Below are positions 1 to 19,300 of a DNA stretch of 64,000 bases, piece by piece. Positions within the stretch are counted from its first letter, which is position 1. Each line of letters starts with the position of its first letter. The DNA comes from Chrysomallon squamiferum (taxonomy: Eukaryota; Mollusca; Gastropoda; Neomphalida; Peltospiridae). Both the position numbers and the translations under genes were made by a program. The notes under the pieces are model-generated. The model was not told the origin of the DNA and did no database searches. It was given only the letters and a program-made list of their open reading frames with translations. Location: assembly GCA_012295275.1 (NCBI GenBank), contig CM022672.1, forward strand, positions 7,487,384-7,551,383. The letters are read 5' to 3'.

Positions 1-178
1 CTAATGGCACAATATATAACTTATTATATTTACATGTTTGATACATATAAACTGTGACAAATTTAAAATGTTCAAAAGGTTTTTAAGGATGAAATTTTAA
101 CTTTATTTCTTGTTATTTTCTTGACATCAGATATGTTGTCCTCTTTCATAAACTGATTTAATATATCATGTTTTGTAG

Positions 179-5391
<5,213 letters not shown>

Positions 5392-8300
5392 TAACTTTAG
5401 TGCTGTAATGCAAAATGATGGAAGTATAACAACAGAAGATAATATTACAATAAAGAGAAGATAACAAACAAAATACTGGGAGATGAATTTTTGTGGAAAA
5501 ATTTTTTAAATGACAAAAGATAAAATGTATTAAAAGAAATATAAGGAAACAAAATTAAACTAAATAACAAATAATATATATGCAAGTGTGTAACAAGAAA
5601 AGTATGAAAAATGAACTGTGTAAAAGTGAAAAAGAGAATTCTAAGAAGACAACTGAACAAGAGATATGCGTGTGTTGTCTGTGACTTGACTTCTCCCAGT
5701 CAGTCAGTTAAATGTTTAATTTTGAGTGTAATATTAACAGCAATAACAATTAGTTTCCTTTTAATTTGTTCTTAGTTTTTTTAATTTTTATATTTTAGGT
5801 TCATTTATTATTATAAGGTCTGTACTGCTTTTATTATTTTTTTTTTTTTAATTTATAATTATTGTTTTTGTTGTTGATACACTGTAAATTACTGTCAGCA
5901 TGACTTTAACCTTTTAATTTGTACATCATTCTAAAATATCTACTGTTAACAAAATATGTATTAGTCACATTATATATATATACACAAACTATCATTATTA
6001 TAAATAATAAAAATACCATCCCATCTGTATATACATTCATCAATTTTCATTGCTCTGAAACAAATCATGTATCTTTGAAAATTACAATGCTGTCTTCCAA
6101 ATGCCAATATTACTTTTAAAATATAAACAGTGTATTCTGTAAATTATTATCAAGTCATGTAATACTGTTTCTTATATTATTCAATCTGGACATGATAACA
6201 TAGATATATTTTGTTTCAAGAAGAAATCTGATATTCATTTATATTTTTTGATTCAAAATGTATATTTGTTCATTATTGTTGTTGTTGTTTTTTAATTACA
6301 AATATAAATGTTGTTGATTATTTTAATGTAAAGACATATGTGGGTGTAAGGTATACATATATAAATATAAAACAACAAAACATTTTATTTCAAGATTTGT
6401 CTGGCTGTTGTTACCATTTATACTGTGCTTATTAAAAAATAATATACAATTTATTTTTTAAAGTATTGATGACTATATTGCTATTTATATATTTAACTTA
6501 TACTGTTCTATGCATTTTATGTTTCATGTTATTGAATTTATAATTAATTTATATTTATAAAAATGCTGTAAATCATTTAAATTATTATTTTGAGAATTAT
6601 TAACAATAATGAATAAGGGTGATTGGGAATGTGTGCATGTACATAGTATATAAACATTTGTGATATGTGTTATTATTTAAATCCATTATAATAAATGAGT
6701 ACAGAGACAGTTGGCAATGTTTCAGATCACACATTCAAGGACATACTGTTGTGATTAATCTGTGAAAGAAAACAAGTTCATTAATTTAGATTTAGGCCTC
6801 TAAAATTTTCTGTTTAAAACAAGAGAAAAACATCTTTGCAAAACAGCTAAATTAAATGATAATTATATATGAATGAAAATAATATAATATTTAGGGAGTG
6901 TCCCTTTCAAAAAATAATTGTATTTTATGATCATTTTATAAAGATGCTAATTTTATAAAGATAAGAATTAGCTTTGCAGCATTTTAAAATGAACACTGTA
7001 GTGTTGTCTGTACTGTGAAAATAAAAGCTTTGTTAATAACTGAATTATTCATACACCTTACAAATGATGAAATTAATTATTCTTCAAAATATATTTAGTG
7101 TAATAAGAATCAAGATTCCCCATGCCAGTCATCACATCAAGAACTATATGATTTTGTACTTAATTATTTATTAAATATATTCAGAACTGTGATACTGTGT
7201 AAATTATATATATATATATATATATAATTTACTGACAAGTTATTTTTTTATCAGATATTTTATATTTTAATTAATCTTCTAGAATAAAGAAGGTACATAT
7301 TTGACAGTTGTTGTTTATTGAGTTTCATTTTATGAACTGTATTATTTTGTTAAATGCAGAAAAATTATGAAAAAAGTCATCTAAATTCTCAAGAATGTTC
7401 TGTTCTCCAATATTTTATATAATACAATTAACTACATGTGTTTATATATCTGTTCGCATGCACACAGACACATTATTTTGATATAAGCATAAGTAATATC
7501 TGACAAATCATTCAATATATTTTTAATATTATATTCTGACACACACACACACACATATATATGCACAACACATACACACACACATTATAAAATTATACAT
7601 GCGTATAATTTATTCATTTGTGAGTAGACATAAATAATTTATTATGATTAAGGATGACGGATAAAAAAAAAAATAAAAACCAGAACTACAAAAATTTGAA
7701 CTAATTTTTAAATTAGCAGCAACTGACTGTTTGTAAGCACCTTAGAAAGAAAAGTACAGTTCACTGGTTTTGATCTTGGTGCACTGATGGAGCAGCAAAT
7801 GGCCATTGTTTATTAAACTATTGAGAATGTATAAAGCACAGAATTTAGATAAAGAAAAAAATAAGTCAATGATATAACAATATGGAAACAAATAACAAAA
7901 ATGTTTTGAATTTTATTACAGAATTTCTGATTTTGTAACTACATTTAAAAAAAATAATAATTTAGTTATCCAAATCCTTTGAATCAAATTGTTCAGTATG
8001 ATTGATAAATGGTTATTTTAACATTTGATTTAGTTCTAGCACAATCCTCATTTCAGAAAAAAGAAATATAAATTCACACTCAATCTATATATATAGAGTT
8101 AGTATCTCAAATGTATTTTTACTAATTACCAACAAAGAATCTTTCAGACTGCAGCTTCTTAACACACAAAATAGAATGGAAATCAATCAAAAGACCAGAG
8201 CAAAATGGATTTGTCTTGTGAACTTTGCTCCTATCCAACAGTGCTGTCTACACTACAGTGACAACTGTGGACCTTTGAATTTTCTAATAAAATGATCACT

Positions 8301-8960
8301 TCAAGGATATGTTGTTCTCAATAAAAAAGAAAGGAAAAATGAAGAGTTATCATATTTTATTTATCACACAGTCAACATTTAAGTGAAAAAACATACTACT
8401 GGGATGATACTTTACAGGATTTTTATTTTACAGACATCAATATATACATTAAATAATTGTTGCACCTGTGCAATATGACATCAAGGTGTTTTTATTAACA
8501 TAAGTATTGATGTTTGTAACAACTTAATAATTTATAATATATTGTGATAATGTAACAACATGCCAGGCAGTGCACGTATAAGAAATAAATGAGGTCATCA
8601 ATGTGTTTTATATTTACGGGGACAAATGATGTAGTTTTTTTTTTTTTTTTTAATGAACTGTATCCTACAACTTACATCAGTATAAAGTATATAATCTGTA
8701 TATTATTACTCCTTTTTTTAATGTTTTTAAATATTTTTAAATCACAGCAACCAATGGACAAAGACCATTAAATTATTCCTCACATTTCAAAGAAGTTCCA
8801 ATATTTAGTTTTGTTTCAAAAGATAAATTTGCACCCTGTGCTGACACAGTAAATCCAAGGTTATTTATTAGTATTATCTCCAACATTTAGATGTTGCTTT
8901 GAAAAAAATTCACAACATAAGATGCAAAAGATAATAAAGGTAATGAAGAAGTTGTTGGGG
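5392..8960. other. KNDC1-like 3' UTR and AT-rich intergenic stretch
   Basis: No gene is supported here. Candidate plus-strand AATAAA signals for the upstream gene lie at about 5449 (58 nt after the stop), 6690 and 7019, so the 3' UTR length cannot be fixed by eye. A (TA)n tract sits near 7206-7226 and short (AC)n runs near 7541-7583. The segment 8150-8330 is slightly less AT-rich and ends in two more AATAAA motifs. It could be a distal 3' UTR end, but it has no convincing reading frame. Confidence 0.5.
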
Positions 8961-8970
8961 TTTATTTATT
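8961..8970 (-). promoter_or_regulatory. Polyadenylation signals for PFDN6
   Basis: Two overlapping TTTATT motifs on the plus strand read as AATAAA on the minus strand, about 110 nt downstream of the PFDN6 stop. They are the nearest canonical hexamers and fit a short 3' UTR. Confidence 0.5.
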
Positions 8971-9077
8971 TCTGACATTTTTCCATCACAAGATCAGTTT
9001 TTTTAAAGATTTTTTAAAGGTACAAAATGTGTTCATGTAATGAAAAACAAACATGATTTTCTCTGATAATCAAGTCT

Positions 9078-10546
9078 TTATGCTTTGACAGCAGCCTTCA
9101 CTTGGGCTTGTTGAAACTGATGTTGCAGTTTTGCTAAAGCTTCACGTTGCGATTCCAGTTTCTTCTCCATTTCTTTTATCATGCCATCATGACGTTTACT
9201 GAAACATTTTACACAGAATTTCAAATATCTATGATTAGGTCACTCATATAACAAAATCACTTAAAAGTTATGTATCCATTTATTCAGTGCACTTAGATAA
9301 ATCATATAGATTAAATTGGATGCAGTTTTGATGAAATGCAAAATGATATCAGTTACTAGTGGGGTTTGTTCATACCAACAAGGTAAAGAAATGTTATCTT
9401 GTATTGAAGAGAAATTAAATAATTAATTGTAATTATAAAATGTTGCAACAAGAGTAAATAATCATTATAATTTTTTTTTAATTTTTTCGTTTTTAAAATT
9501 GAATATTATCCTTAAAATTATTCACATCTCAATGTTCAAAAACACAGGACTGACCACATTTAAAAGCACTGTCATGAGAACCAAATTCTAGTGACAATCT
9601 AGATGTTTCCTTTCAATACAAAGTTTTTTTAAGTCAAGTAGTGTGAAAATTACACTAAAATGAAGTCACTATATTGCCACACCATACCAAATTTTTAGGA
9701 CAAGAAATAGAAAAAAAAAACACCCACAAACTTACATTTCTCCATTAATATAATCTATTCTTTTCTGTACTGTCTGTTTTCCATCTTCCAAATCTTGCTT
9801 CACTAAAACTGGGCCTATCAATTTGTACACATTAGCACTGGCTTCTAAACTGTCTAACTCCTGAAGTGAAACAAAAATAAAACAGAATACAATATTCAAA
9901 AGTTTATACAGATATAAATATAATATAATATGTACAAATATATAAACCTTTCAAGTTTAGAACAGCAAAGCATCTTCCTCAAAAATGACAAATAAGATGG
10001 AGAACTTGTTGGAATTTGAAAAGCATTAACTAGTTCAACATGGAGGATTCATCCTATGATCCATCATATCTCTGGGAAACATTTTCTACACCTTAATTGC
10101 AGTCTGTTCATAATACCACTCCAACCAGCTAACAAAACAGCATACCTAATACTAGTAATGGTAATGTTATTTTCCTTATAATTATAATAATAATTTTAAC
10201 ACATCTGGCACAAAAAGGAATCTTTAAATCATTTTGTTACTTTTGAATGTCTGTCAATAGATATAAATTATAGAACATTTTCTCTTTATCTCTGTCTCTC
10301 TAGATGAATATTATAATTATGTGGAAAAGAAAATTTACTTTATTAAAAATACATATATTATAAACTTTAAAAAATCTATCAATATGAATATTACATTTAA
10401 AAAAAAAATAATAATAATTTACCTCTTTTACTAAAATATTCTCATTCAACTGACCGTCAAGACGCTGCCTTGCAGATACATATTTCTGTAAGTCTGGAAA
10501 AAATATAAAAATAAAATGCTTGTTTTCGTTGAATAGTAATTTGCGA

Positions 10547-10579
<33 letters not shown>

Positions 10580-11086
10580 ATAAATTTTAAATTATTTTTA
10601 TAATTATATTATTATTAATTATTTAATATATAAATTAACAGTTACTGAGTTAGCAGTTACGATGTAATAACCTGTAACTAAGTTGTTTAATGATAATGAT
10701 AATTGCGGTGACTTGGTGGTAACACTTAAACACGTTACATGAATTATATCGTGTTGGTTTGAACTGTACACAATCAGCTTCTGTAGAAACTGCCCGAATG
10801 AACTAAATTATATGTGTTTCTTGTGAAACTGTTGCCGTGTTGGCTTGACAATATATCTGTTAATACATGATGATCTCAGATCTGATGCCAGTGACGGTGA
10901 CGCCGTCGATTCGATGGCGGCTGATGGAACAACAAATATTATATTTAAATTTAAAATATTAGCAAATTATTGTTATCTATAAATGTAAAGACACTAATAT
11001 GAAAATCTTTTTTATTTACTACCTTTTTGTGTGGTCTGGTATTTTTCAACTTCAGACTGCAATCGTTTCTGCAAACCATCCGCCAT
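9078..11086 (-). CDS. PFDN6: Prefoldin subunit 6 (beta-type prefoldin)
   Basis: Four exons in transcript order: 11086-11023, 10493-10423, 9860-9736, 9198-9078 (stop TAA at 9078-9080). Phases match throughout, giving 126 residues, close to the usual length of about 129. The protein begins MADGLQKRLQSEVEKYQ, then has LQKYVSARQRLDGQLNEN, then the central beta-hairpin region SANVYKLIGPVLVKQDLE and the second helix with RIDYI and KRHDGMIKEMEKKLESQR. It ends in a Gln-rich coiled coil and a short basic tail. This is the classic beta-prefoldin layout of two long helices around one beta-hairpin. PFDN6 is one of six subunits of the cytosolic prefoldin hexamer that passes unfolded actin and tubulin to the CCT chaperonin. 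The first ATG of the only consistent 5' exon is used as start. The gene is head to head with DDX31, 2.2 kb away. Confidence 0.93.
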
Positions 11087-13261
11087 CTTTGTTATTTATC
11101 TGTTCCGAATCTAATAAAGCTTTTATTTTCAGAGCACTACTGTTGTTGGTTTTCTACCAAAACTAAGATATATTAGTGAATTCCCACTTTAGATCACTTA
11201 ATTACTTTTCTTTTCTTTGTTTTACTTTTTGATTTAACGTTTGAAAATAAGTTAGTAAACAAAAAGAGTATATCAGTGGGTAATAACTGATACAGTATCG
11301 TGAAGTAGCGCGATACGAGTGCTGCAGATTATAGAGCCGAAATAACACAACATTTATTTTCGGTTTTTCTCGCTAATGCTAAATCAGTGAAATATACCTG
11401 CTTTGATATCGTATGAAAAAACAAAAAACAAAACAATAATAATAACAACAATAAATAAAATAATTAATATTACTACTGCTACTACTAATCTGTCCTTATT
11501 TAATTATTTAAAAAAAAAACCATTTAAACTCTAAAGCCAAAATGATGTGCAATCCAGCTTTCCCAGTAATTTCGCATTCTTACATTTACCACTTGGCTAT
11601 AATTCATTATAAATTTAGACAATTTGACATTGTCGATTTGTAAGTCCAGACTAATACATATTTATTCGTTCATTATTCCATATCTATGGCTGCAGTTTCA
11701 AACCAAAAATAAATAAAAATTAAAATATAATTTTTATGACATCTATTTCGTATGTATATTTATCGTTCCTAGTACCGTTTTAATTTCTTTTCTCATAAAT
11801 TATTTACTTTTTTATTTTATTTATTATTATTATTATTACTATCACTTGTCGCCACTATAGTATCTTGTAGAATAATGGATAAATGTTATCAAAATGATAT
11901 ATTTCTTTGTTTTGTGTATTACACTGTGATACATACGCAGTAAAGCAATTATTTAATCAAAATTAAAGTAAAACAAAAACGAGACAATTTTGTATTTTTT
12001 ATTTTTTAAAGATTTATTGATGAATATTATTTTTATTATCAACATTTTGTGCAAATTTAAAAACCAAATCTTTCTATCACTAATAATGTTTAATTATTAT
12101 TATTAATTTTAATTTATTTAACAATAATATAAAGACAGGAGTGAAAGAGAGAGATGCACATCAAAATCAAAAACGTTCTTTCCTGTTTTAATTTGAATTC
12201 GAACAGTTCCAAATATTTCCCAAATCAAACATTTCATTACTTAACTATCACCATGTCATCTTCTTCAATGACTTCTTGATCTTCCTTATTTGTTTGTGTT
12301 TCTTTGTGGATGTGGGGTTTTGACACATTTATTACTATCATTACTAATATCAACATCATAAGTGTCATCACTATCATCATCATCACCATCACTATCATCA
12401 CCAGCACCATCAGCAGCAACATAATCAATATGTCTATCATTGTTGGTGTTATTGTTTTTATTAATATGCAGCGTTTGTATAAATATTTATGGGTACATAT
12501 GATTTACTTATTATGCAAATTAAAACAAAACAAAAAATTATTTGAAAAATGGTCATAAACCTGTAGCTTTTTAAACTGATTTCGTATGCTCTATCTCCCT
12601 ATTTATGCACAAACGATATTAATAACCAAATTTGGCAGCATTTGTCGAAATTGTTTTTAAAATAGAAAACAAAATATGTCCAAATTTGGATTATTCTCTG
12701 AAGCGATAAAAATCTGCTTCAAAAGCTGGATGTCTTTAAGATGACAGAAGCATCCACATTCCTAGTACACAAAATTAATTTCCGATCAGTTAACTGAATA
12801 TTTCAATCTAAATGTTGAATCAGTCTGAAAACGATTTTTATGGCAATCACCTGAAAAACAAAATAACATAAAACTAATTATTATGTACTCTTTTCATAAT
12901 TATTAAGGCACTTAAGGAAGAGGTTTTAACTTTCAAGATTACTTATTTAAATATCTTACCAAATTAACTCTGGGTCACTGACAGTACCATTGCTGTTTAT
13001 TTATAGCGCCAGATACAGTGGTTGTGAATAAAAACATTCAGCCCGAACATAATCGATTTTGTTAATCGTAAACAGCTATATAGCTCTTAAATTAATGTAT
13101 TTTCATACAAGATTTAAAGTTTCGAAATAATGTTATACTGTATATGTAGGTGTATTAACAAATAAATAAACCATTAATAACGAACAAAATGAAAATAACG
13201 ACAGTTTTCCGAAGCCTGAAGCGCAGCAAATAAAACGCAACAGAAACAGTGTATTGATGAA
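11087..13261. other. Intergenic region between divergent PFDN6 and DDX31
   Basis: AT-rich, no exon found on either strand. A degenerate CAT/ATC trinucleotide tract at about 12340-12440 accounts for the open frames there. A few CG-containing patches (11290-11345 and 13200-13310) near the two gene starts may mark promoters. Confidence 0.5.
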
Positions 13262-13305
13262 ACCGGAAGTATTATAACCCAAACAACATTCGTGTATTTC
13301 ACGTG
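13262..13305 (+). promoter_or_regulatory. Candidate DDX31 proximal promoter: ETS site and E-box
   Basis: ACCGGAAGT (13262-13270) matches the ETS/GABP consensus, and CACGTG (13300-13305) is a perfect palindromic E-box ending 5 nt before the DDX31 ATG. ETS sites near housekeeping transcription starts and MYC-type E-boxes near ribosome-biogenesis genes are known in animals. Use here is inferred; the E-box may lie in the 5' UTR. Confidence 0.3.
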
Positions 13306-13310
13306 GTGAA

Positions 13311-16300
13311 ATGGAAACATCAGAAGATTTTGGAATTCAGCTCAACTTATCACACTATCAAATATCAAATAAAGTACGATTATTAAAATACGTTTATATC
13401 TCATTTATATTCTTTTAGAATTCCCTGTGGAAATATTTTATTGCACTTTAAGTCAATAATAATAAAATATTATAAATTAATAATTTGAAATTTCAGAATA
13501 TTAATTCAGTAATTGTATTAATTATTATGCTAAATTTCATTGAACAATTTAATTTAATCTAGTTGTTCTTGTGTTAATTTGTTTCGATTTTTTATTTTAT
13601 TTTATTTTATTTTATTTTATCTGATTTTATTTTCAGCGGCAGTTTGGTGCTAAATTTCATGAATCCAAAACTGAAAGAGTTGGTGTTGACCTATCTCACA
13701 AATCAGAGCAGACACATCAAATAAAAGAACAGAATAAAAGAAAACTTACTGAAAATGATAAATCTGCGGGTCCGCCAAAAAGGAAGAAACCTGATCAGAT
13801 AATTTCCTCACTTTTTCGACATAATCCAGATATTCCTTCAGTTGACAAGTAAGTCACCTGAATCTGTAAACCTCAGATCTATTTGCCATTCCACGAAATA
13901 CAAAGTGACTGATTTATCAAAAACTGTGAAAATATTTTACTAGAACTGGTGTAAGGCCTCGTGTCGCCGATCAGTAAAAGTGATTCTGTTATAATTATAA
14001 CTGATTTTCTCTTTCATATTATAGCTTACAAAAACGCTACAGAATAATACCTAATGAAAGGATTATTAATAATTATAAAAATTCAAATAATTTTCAAAAT
14101 TTTATAGAGAATAATTCATTTGTTACATTTCTTTTCCATTATTATTATTATTATTTTTTTTTTTTTCATTTTTACAATTTATGAAAGTATTGCAGATAAA
14201 AGTTGGCTTCTTTCAATTTAAAAACAAAAGCTGATAATTAATTTTAGATTATCTAACCAACTGATATAAATTATGATATTACCTCCTAAATCAGTAATGG
14301 GCAAACTGCAGCCTGCGCTTCTTTCTGAGTGGCCCGCCTAATATCACAAGAAAAATAATGTTAATTCAAATTTTATAAAATGAGTCTATTTTGTATCTAC
14401 TAATATACTAAAACATATGTAATTTTTTTATTATAACTGTTCCAGTAGTAAATGAAAATGAAATATTTCTTAAAATAAACCCTACGTAAAAACATAAAAT
14501 CGCCTAAATTAGTAACTGCGGCCCACCACAGGACGAGCCAAGTCTCACGAGGCCTGCTTCTCAAAAAAGATTGCTCTTGCCTGTCCTAAAGAAACAACAT
14601 CTGGTTTTTTTTTTTCAGGTCAGAAGTTACTCCAATCAAAGAAAAAGTTTTTACCTCCAAGTCTTTCTGTGATTTGCCACTTCATCAATTTATGGTCAGT
14701 TTTTATTTGTGATTTCATAAAATAATTATATAATTATGACAGTCTGATAGTTGAAATCTGAGATATAACTGTATAACATAGTTCTTTTTCTAGCACAGCA
14801 GACAACTAGAGTTAAAACCTGAAAGCTCTTAAACCTAGAAATTAGAATATCACTCTTTATCTCAGCTGCTGGCTTATCCTAATAGGGTGATTTTTCTTCT
14901 GATACTGAAACTGCACAAAAATATGTTCATAAATTTCATTATTCTATATCATGTGTTGGAAATTGCTTCAGTACATCATTTCTAAAGAGGTACATACCAG
15001 CTTTTCTAAGGTGATAGTAAAATCATAATACATTATCTATCATGAATTGTTTTCAACAAATTTTATTACATATTTCAGAAAAAGTCATTTTTCCATTGTG
15101 TTACTGTCCCTCTGTTTATATCTTACAAATTATGATTTAAATAAAATTTTGTTAATCAACTATTTTAGTCCAATTTTGAATTTATTGTTCCGTAAGCAAT
15201 CAATTTTCTTCTAATGAATGAAATATTTTTTAGGGATGTTGTTCTTCATATTTTCATACATTATTCTTGTATTAAAAAAATGCTCTGCAATTATCATAAT
15301 GATTCTTTTTTATTTTAAAAATTGTTTGCAGGTAACAAATCTTGTGGACAAAATGAAATTGACGTGTATGACCACAGTACAGCAACATGCTATTCCATGG
15401 CTTCTAGAGGGAGTTGACCTGCTCATCAAATCACAGACTGGCTCAGGTAGCCTTTTTTACCTGTTACTAAAATATTGTCAGAGATGTCCACTGAAACTTT
15501 GTAAAAACAGATTGCAAACAACTGACACATAATTCAAAAAAATATAACATATAATATGTAATAAATATACTGTTTAAAAGTCAAACTGTTATATCTGTTG
15601 ACAGAAGATTTTATAAACTAATATTGTTTTTGCCTCAAACAAGTCTTTGCTTTCTTTTTCTTCATCCAAGCCTGCTTGCTCATTGATATATTTATGTTTA
15701 TTATTTATTATAGTGCAATGAGATCTATTATAATATTTTAAAAATATTGGGTTTTTGGTTTGTTGTTTTATAAAACTGATATTTTTGCTTATTAGCTTGT
15801 GTTTTTAAGAATATATGCATTTATTTACTTTCATATTTGCATAAGCTTACTTCTTAAATGTTCTTATTCTAATATAATTGCTATAATAATCTAATCTTAA
15901 TACATAACAAATGACACAGAATCATCTCAATATTTATTTTTGTACAAAGATTGATCATGGTGTTGTATGTTTTTAGGTAAGACGTTGGCTTACGCTGTTC
16001 CCATTGTGCAGAAACTGCAGAGTTTAAATCCAAGTGTTCAGAGATCTGATGGACCGTATGCCATCATTGTTGTCCCAACACGAGAAGTAAGTTCTTTCAT
16101 AGCCGATTTAAAAAACAAAAAATAAATAAATAAATAAATTTCTGCAGACTTAGGTATTTAATTAGATATCAATTTGTAAAAGGTGTTAAAAGAAGAAGGT
16201 TCATAATGCAGAGGTCAAATTTTTGCTGTTAGAATTTTATCTCAGCCTTGTCTCTAGTATTTGCTATTAACTTCATTCAGTTGGTCAACCAAACTAGCTT

Positions 16301-19300
16301 TTTGTTTGCTTTCTAAAATATTTTCATATTTGTTTTTCAGCTTGTTATTCAGAGTTACCAGACCTTTTGTAATCTTGTTAAAGTAAGTTTAAAATATTTC
16401 TTAAAAGTTTCTATGTAATGTATGGAATATATTTAATTATAAAATATTTATACTTGATATAGAGGAAAGTATAACAAAATATGAAATCTGGGATATAAAT
16501 AATTATTAATGTCACTTTTTTTTTTAATAATTTAAATATAAATTACTATGAAATGTTTAATAATATTACAAAATTAATATTTCAGTCCTTGATCCTATTA
16601 AAAAACAAAAAATAAACATCTAGAGATTTTTAATATTTATTGACCTTTACTTATTGCTATATATATACATGATTCTGTATAATAAATAATACAAATTGGT
16701 ATGGACTTGTTTTTCATTTGCAGCCTTTTATTTGGATTGTTCCTGGTTGTTTGATGGGTGGAGAGAAGAGGAAAGCTGAAAAAGCCAGGTATTATCTCTT
16801 TTAGATATACCTGTAATACTCTATACATTGCAGAGTAAATTTCTTACCCTTCATAAAATTATGTTAAAAAAGCCCAAAAGTAAACTACATTTCATGTATA
16901 GCTAATTTCAACAACTGAATGTAAAGAAGAAGAAAATGTACAGCTAACAAAGGGAAATTGATCAATTTATTTCTAAATTCAAAGTTTTGCTAGATTAAAT
17001 TTCAGTATCTTTCACATAACAAATTTTGGTCAGATTATTAAATTATTTATGATAAAGGAATAAGAATATTTGTCCATTCTTATTTTAAGAATTTATTTGT
17101 TTGTTTATTTGTTTGCTTAACACTTCAGAATAAGAAAAGGAATCAACATTCTTGTGACAACACCAGGTAGACTGGTCGACCATCTTGAACACACTCAAGG
17201 AATGTCACTGTCATTTGTTCAATATTTGGTACTTGATGAGGCAGATAGGTAAATATGAAGTAATTAATTAAATAAACTTCAGTCATTATTGTCTTCAGAA
17301 ATTAATGAATTACAATTTTAAAAACAATTGGCTGTTTAATATTATTCATGAATTATTTGAATGTTGAATAAATAATAATTTCAACTAAAGCATTTTCATA
17401 TTTTTGTGTGGAGTTTTCCTTAATTTATGTTAAAATAATTATAAAAGTTATCTGATTCTTTCATATAAATTATTAATTTAAAATTTTATATAAATATCAT
17501 GTATTTTATATTGATAATTTCAATTTAAAACGAATGCATATGTTCGTCTGATGTTATAAATTGTTATTATAACCACTACGTCTGCTACTGTTGTTGTTAT
17601 TATGTTCATTTGTTTCAGACTGTCTGATCTGGGCTATGAGAAGGATATAGCTAAACTAGTTACAGCATTAAACACAAGGGGACAGGAACAAAGACAGACA
17701 ATTTTACTGTCAGCCACACTTTCTAATGGTTTGTTCTGTTTATTTAAACATAATATTTTATAACTTTATAGATTCCTAAATATAACTGCTCTTAAAAAAA
17801 ATTCGGATACTATCCATTGTTATGATATAAAAACATAGTCAGTGATCGTCATCTTTTGGGTTGAAAATAACAAATGTTAAAGAATTCAAAATTTATATAA
17901 ATTAATCTAATCCATAGAATATTAAAACAAATCTTAAAACAGTTGTAATTATAGCACAGTTCAGCTTTATAGTACTTTGTACTGAACCTTTTACACTTTT
18001 TCTTTACTTAGCCTTGACTATTTTAATTTTCTTTAATATATTTTAAGTATACTTACATTTATAATCTTTGTAATTTAGTATATAATTTCTCTTCTTTATT
18101 ATATTTTTTTTATGATACTAAATTTTATCTTTTTAAGTTCGTAAAAGTTTGATTTTTTTTATTATGATATAATAATATATATTAATATAACATGTATAAT
18201 TTATTTCATTTGTTATATTAAGACGTTTTATTTAACATTCATAATTTTTATTTTCTATATCAGGGGTTGAACGCCTTGCTGGAATGGCTCTGAAAAATCC
18301 TAAGAAAATAACAGTCAGTGAGGAAGATGAAGTGAAGTCACAAGACAACAGACTGGAGGAATCGGGGGAGACAGTGATTTCAGACTCTGAGAAAACTGAA
18401 GTCTTCTCTGTTCCTGATCAGCTACAACAGTTGTTTGTCATAACACCCAGCAAGTTACGACTTGTCACACTGGCAGCCTTTATCTGCAGCAAGTGTAAAG
18501 TAAGTTCTTATTTTCATATATATATATTTTATATATTATTTTATTTTATTTATTTATTTTAATTTTTAATTTTTTTGTTTTGGATGATAATTTAATATAG
18601 ACACAACTGTATTAATGTTTATATTACATTACTTAACCATTTGACTGAAAAAATATATTATTCATATTTTAAGGGTAAATTTTGTTACTGTGTTATTATT
18701 ATTATTATTTTTTTGTTGATAAAATGATATTTATTTATAGTCTTTATTTTCAATGTTTTTTAATCAGTTATTTAAAGATCTAGAACTATCTAATTTTACT
18801 TTGTGTAAAAAAAAAATAATAAAATGTAAAATATTAAAAAACTCTTTTGGATCATTTAAATTATCATGTATTTACAGAAATTATCTGACAGTTTTTATGT
18901 GTGTTTTATCTGCTGTTATTTTGCACATTCTAAAATGCCTTTTTATTATTTTTTATTATTTATTTATAGTAGAATAACTGATAATTTTCTAAAACATGGA
19001 ATTTATTAGTCTTCTGAATATTAACGTTTTTGTCTTCCATCTTTCAAATAACTATTTTATTTTATGTTTTATTTTTATGTTGTGTTATTTCATTTCAGAG
19101 GAAATCAAAGAAGTGTAAAATGATTGTGTTTTTGTCAACACAAGATTCAGTTGAGTTTCACTACAAGCTGTTTACAAAATTGTTTGTTCAGGATGTGGAG
19201 GAGATTATACAGCCTGGAGATCTGACAGAACAACAAACAGACAAACAGCAGACAGATGTCAGGCTGTACAAACTACATGGTGATATGCCACAAAAGGTCA

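Noticed and set aside
12237-12558. Open frames on both strands rich in Ile, Met and Thr
   Set aside because: They follow a degenerate CAT/ATC repeat; no homology or splice support.
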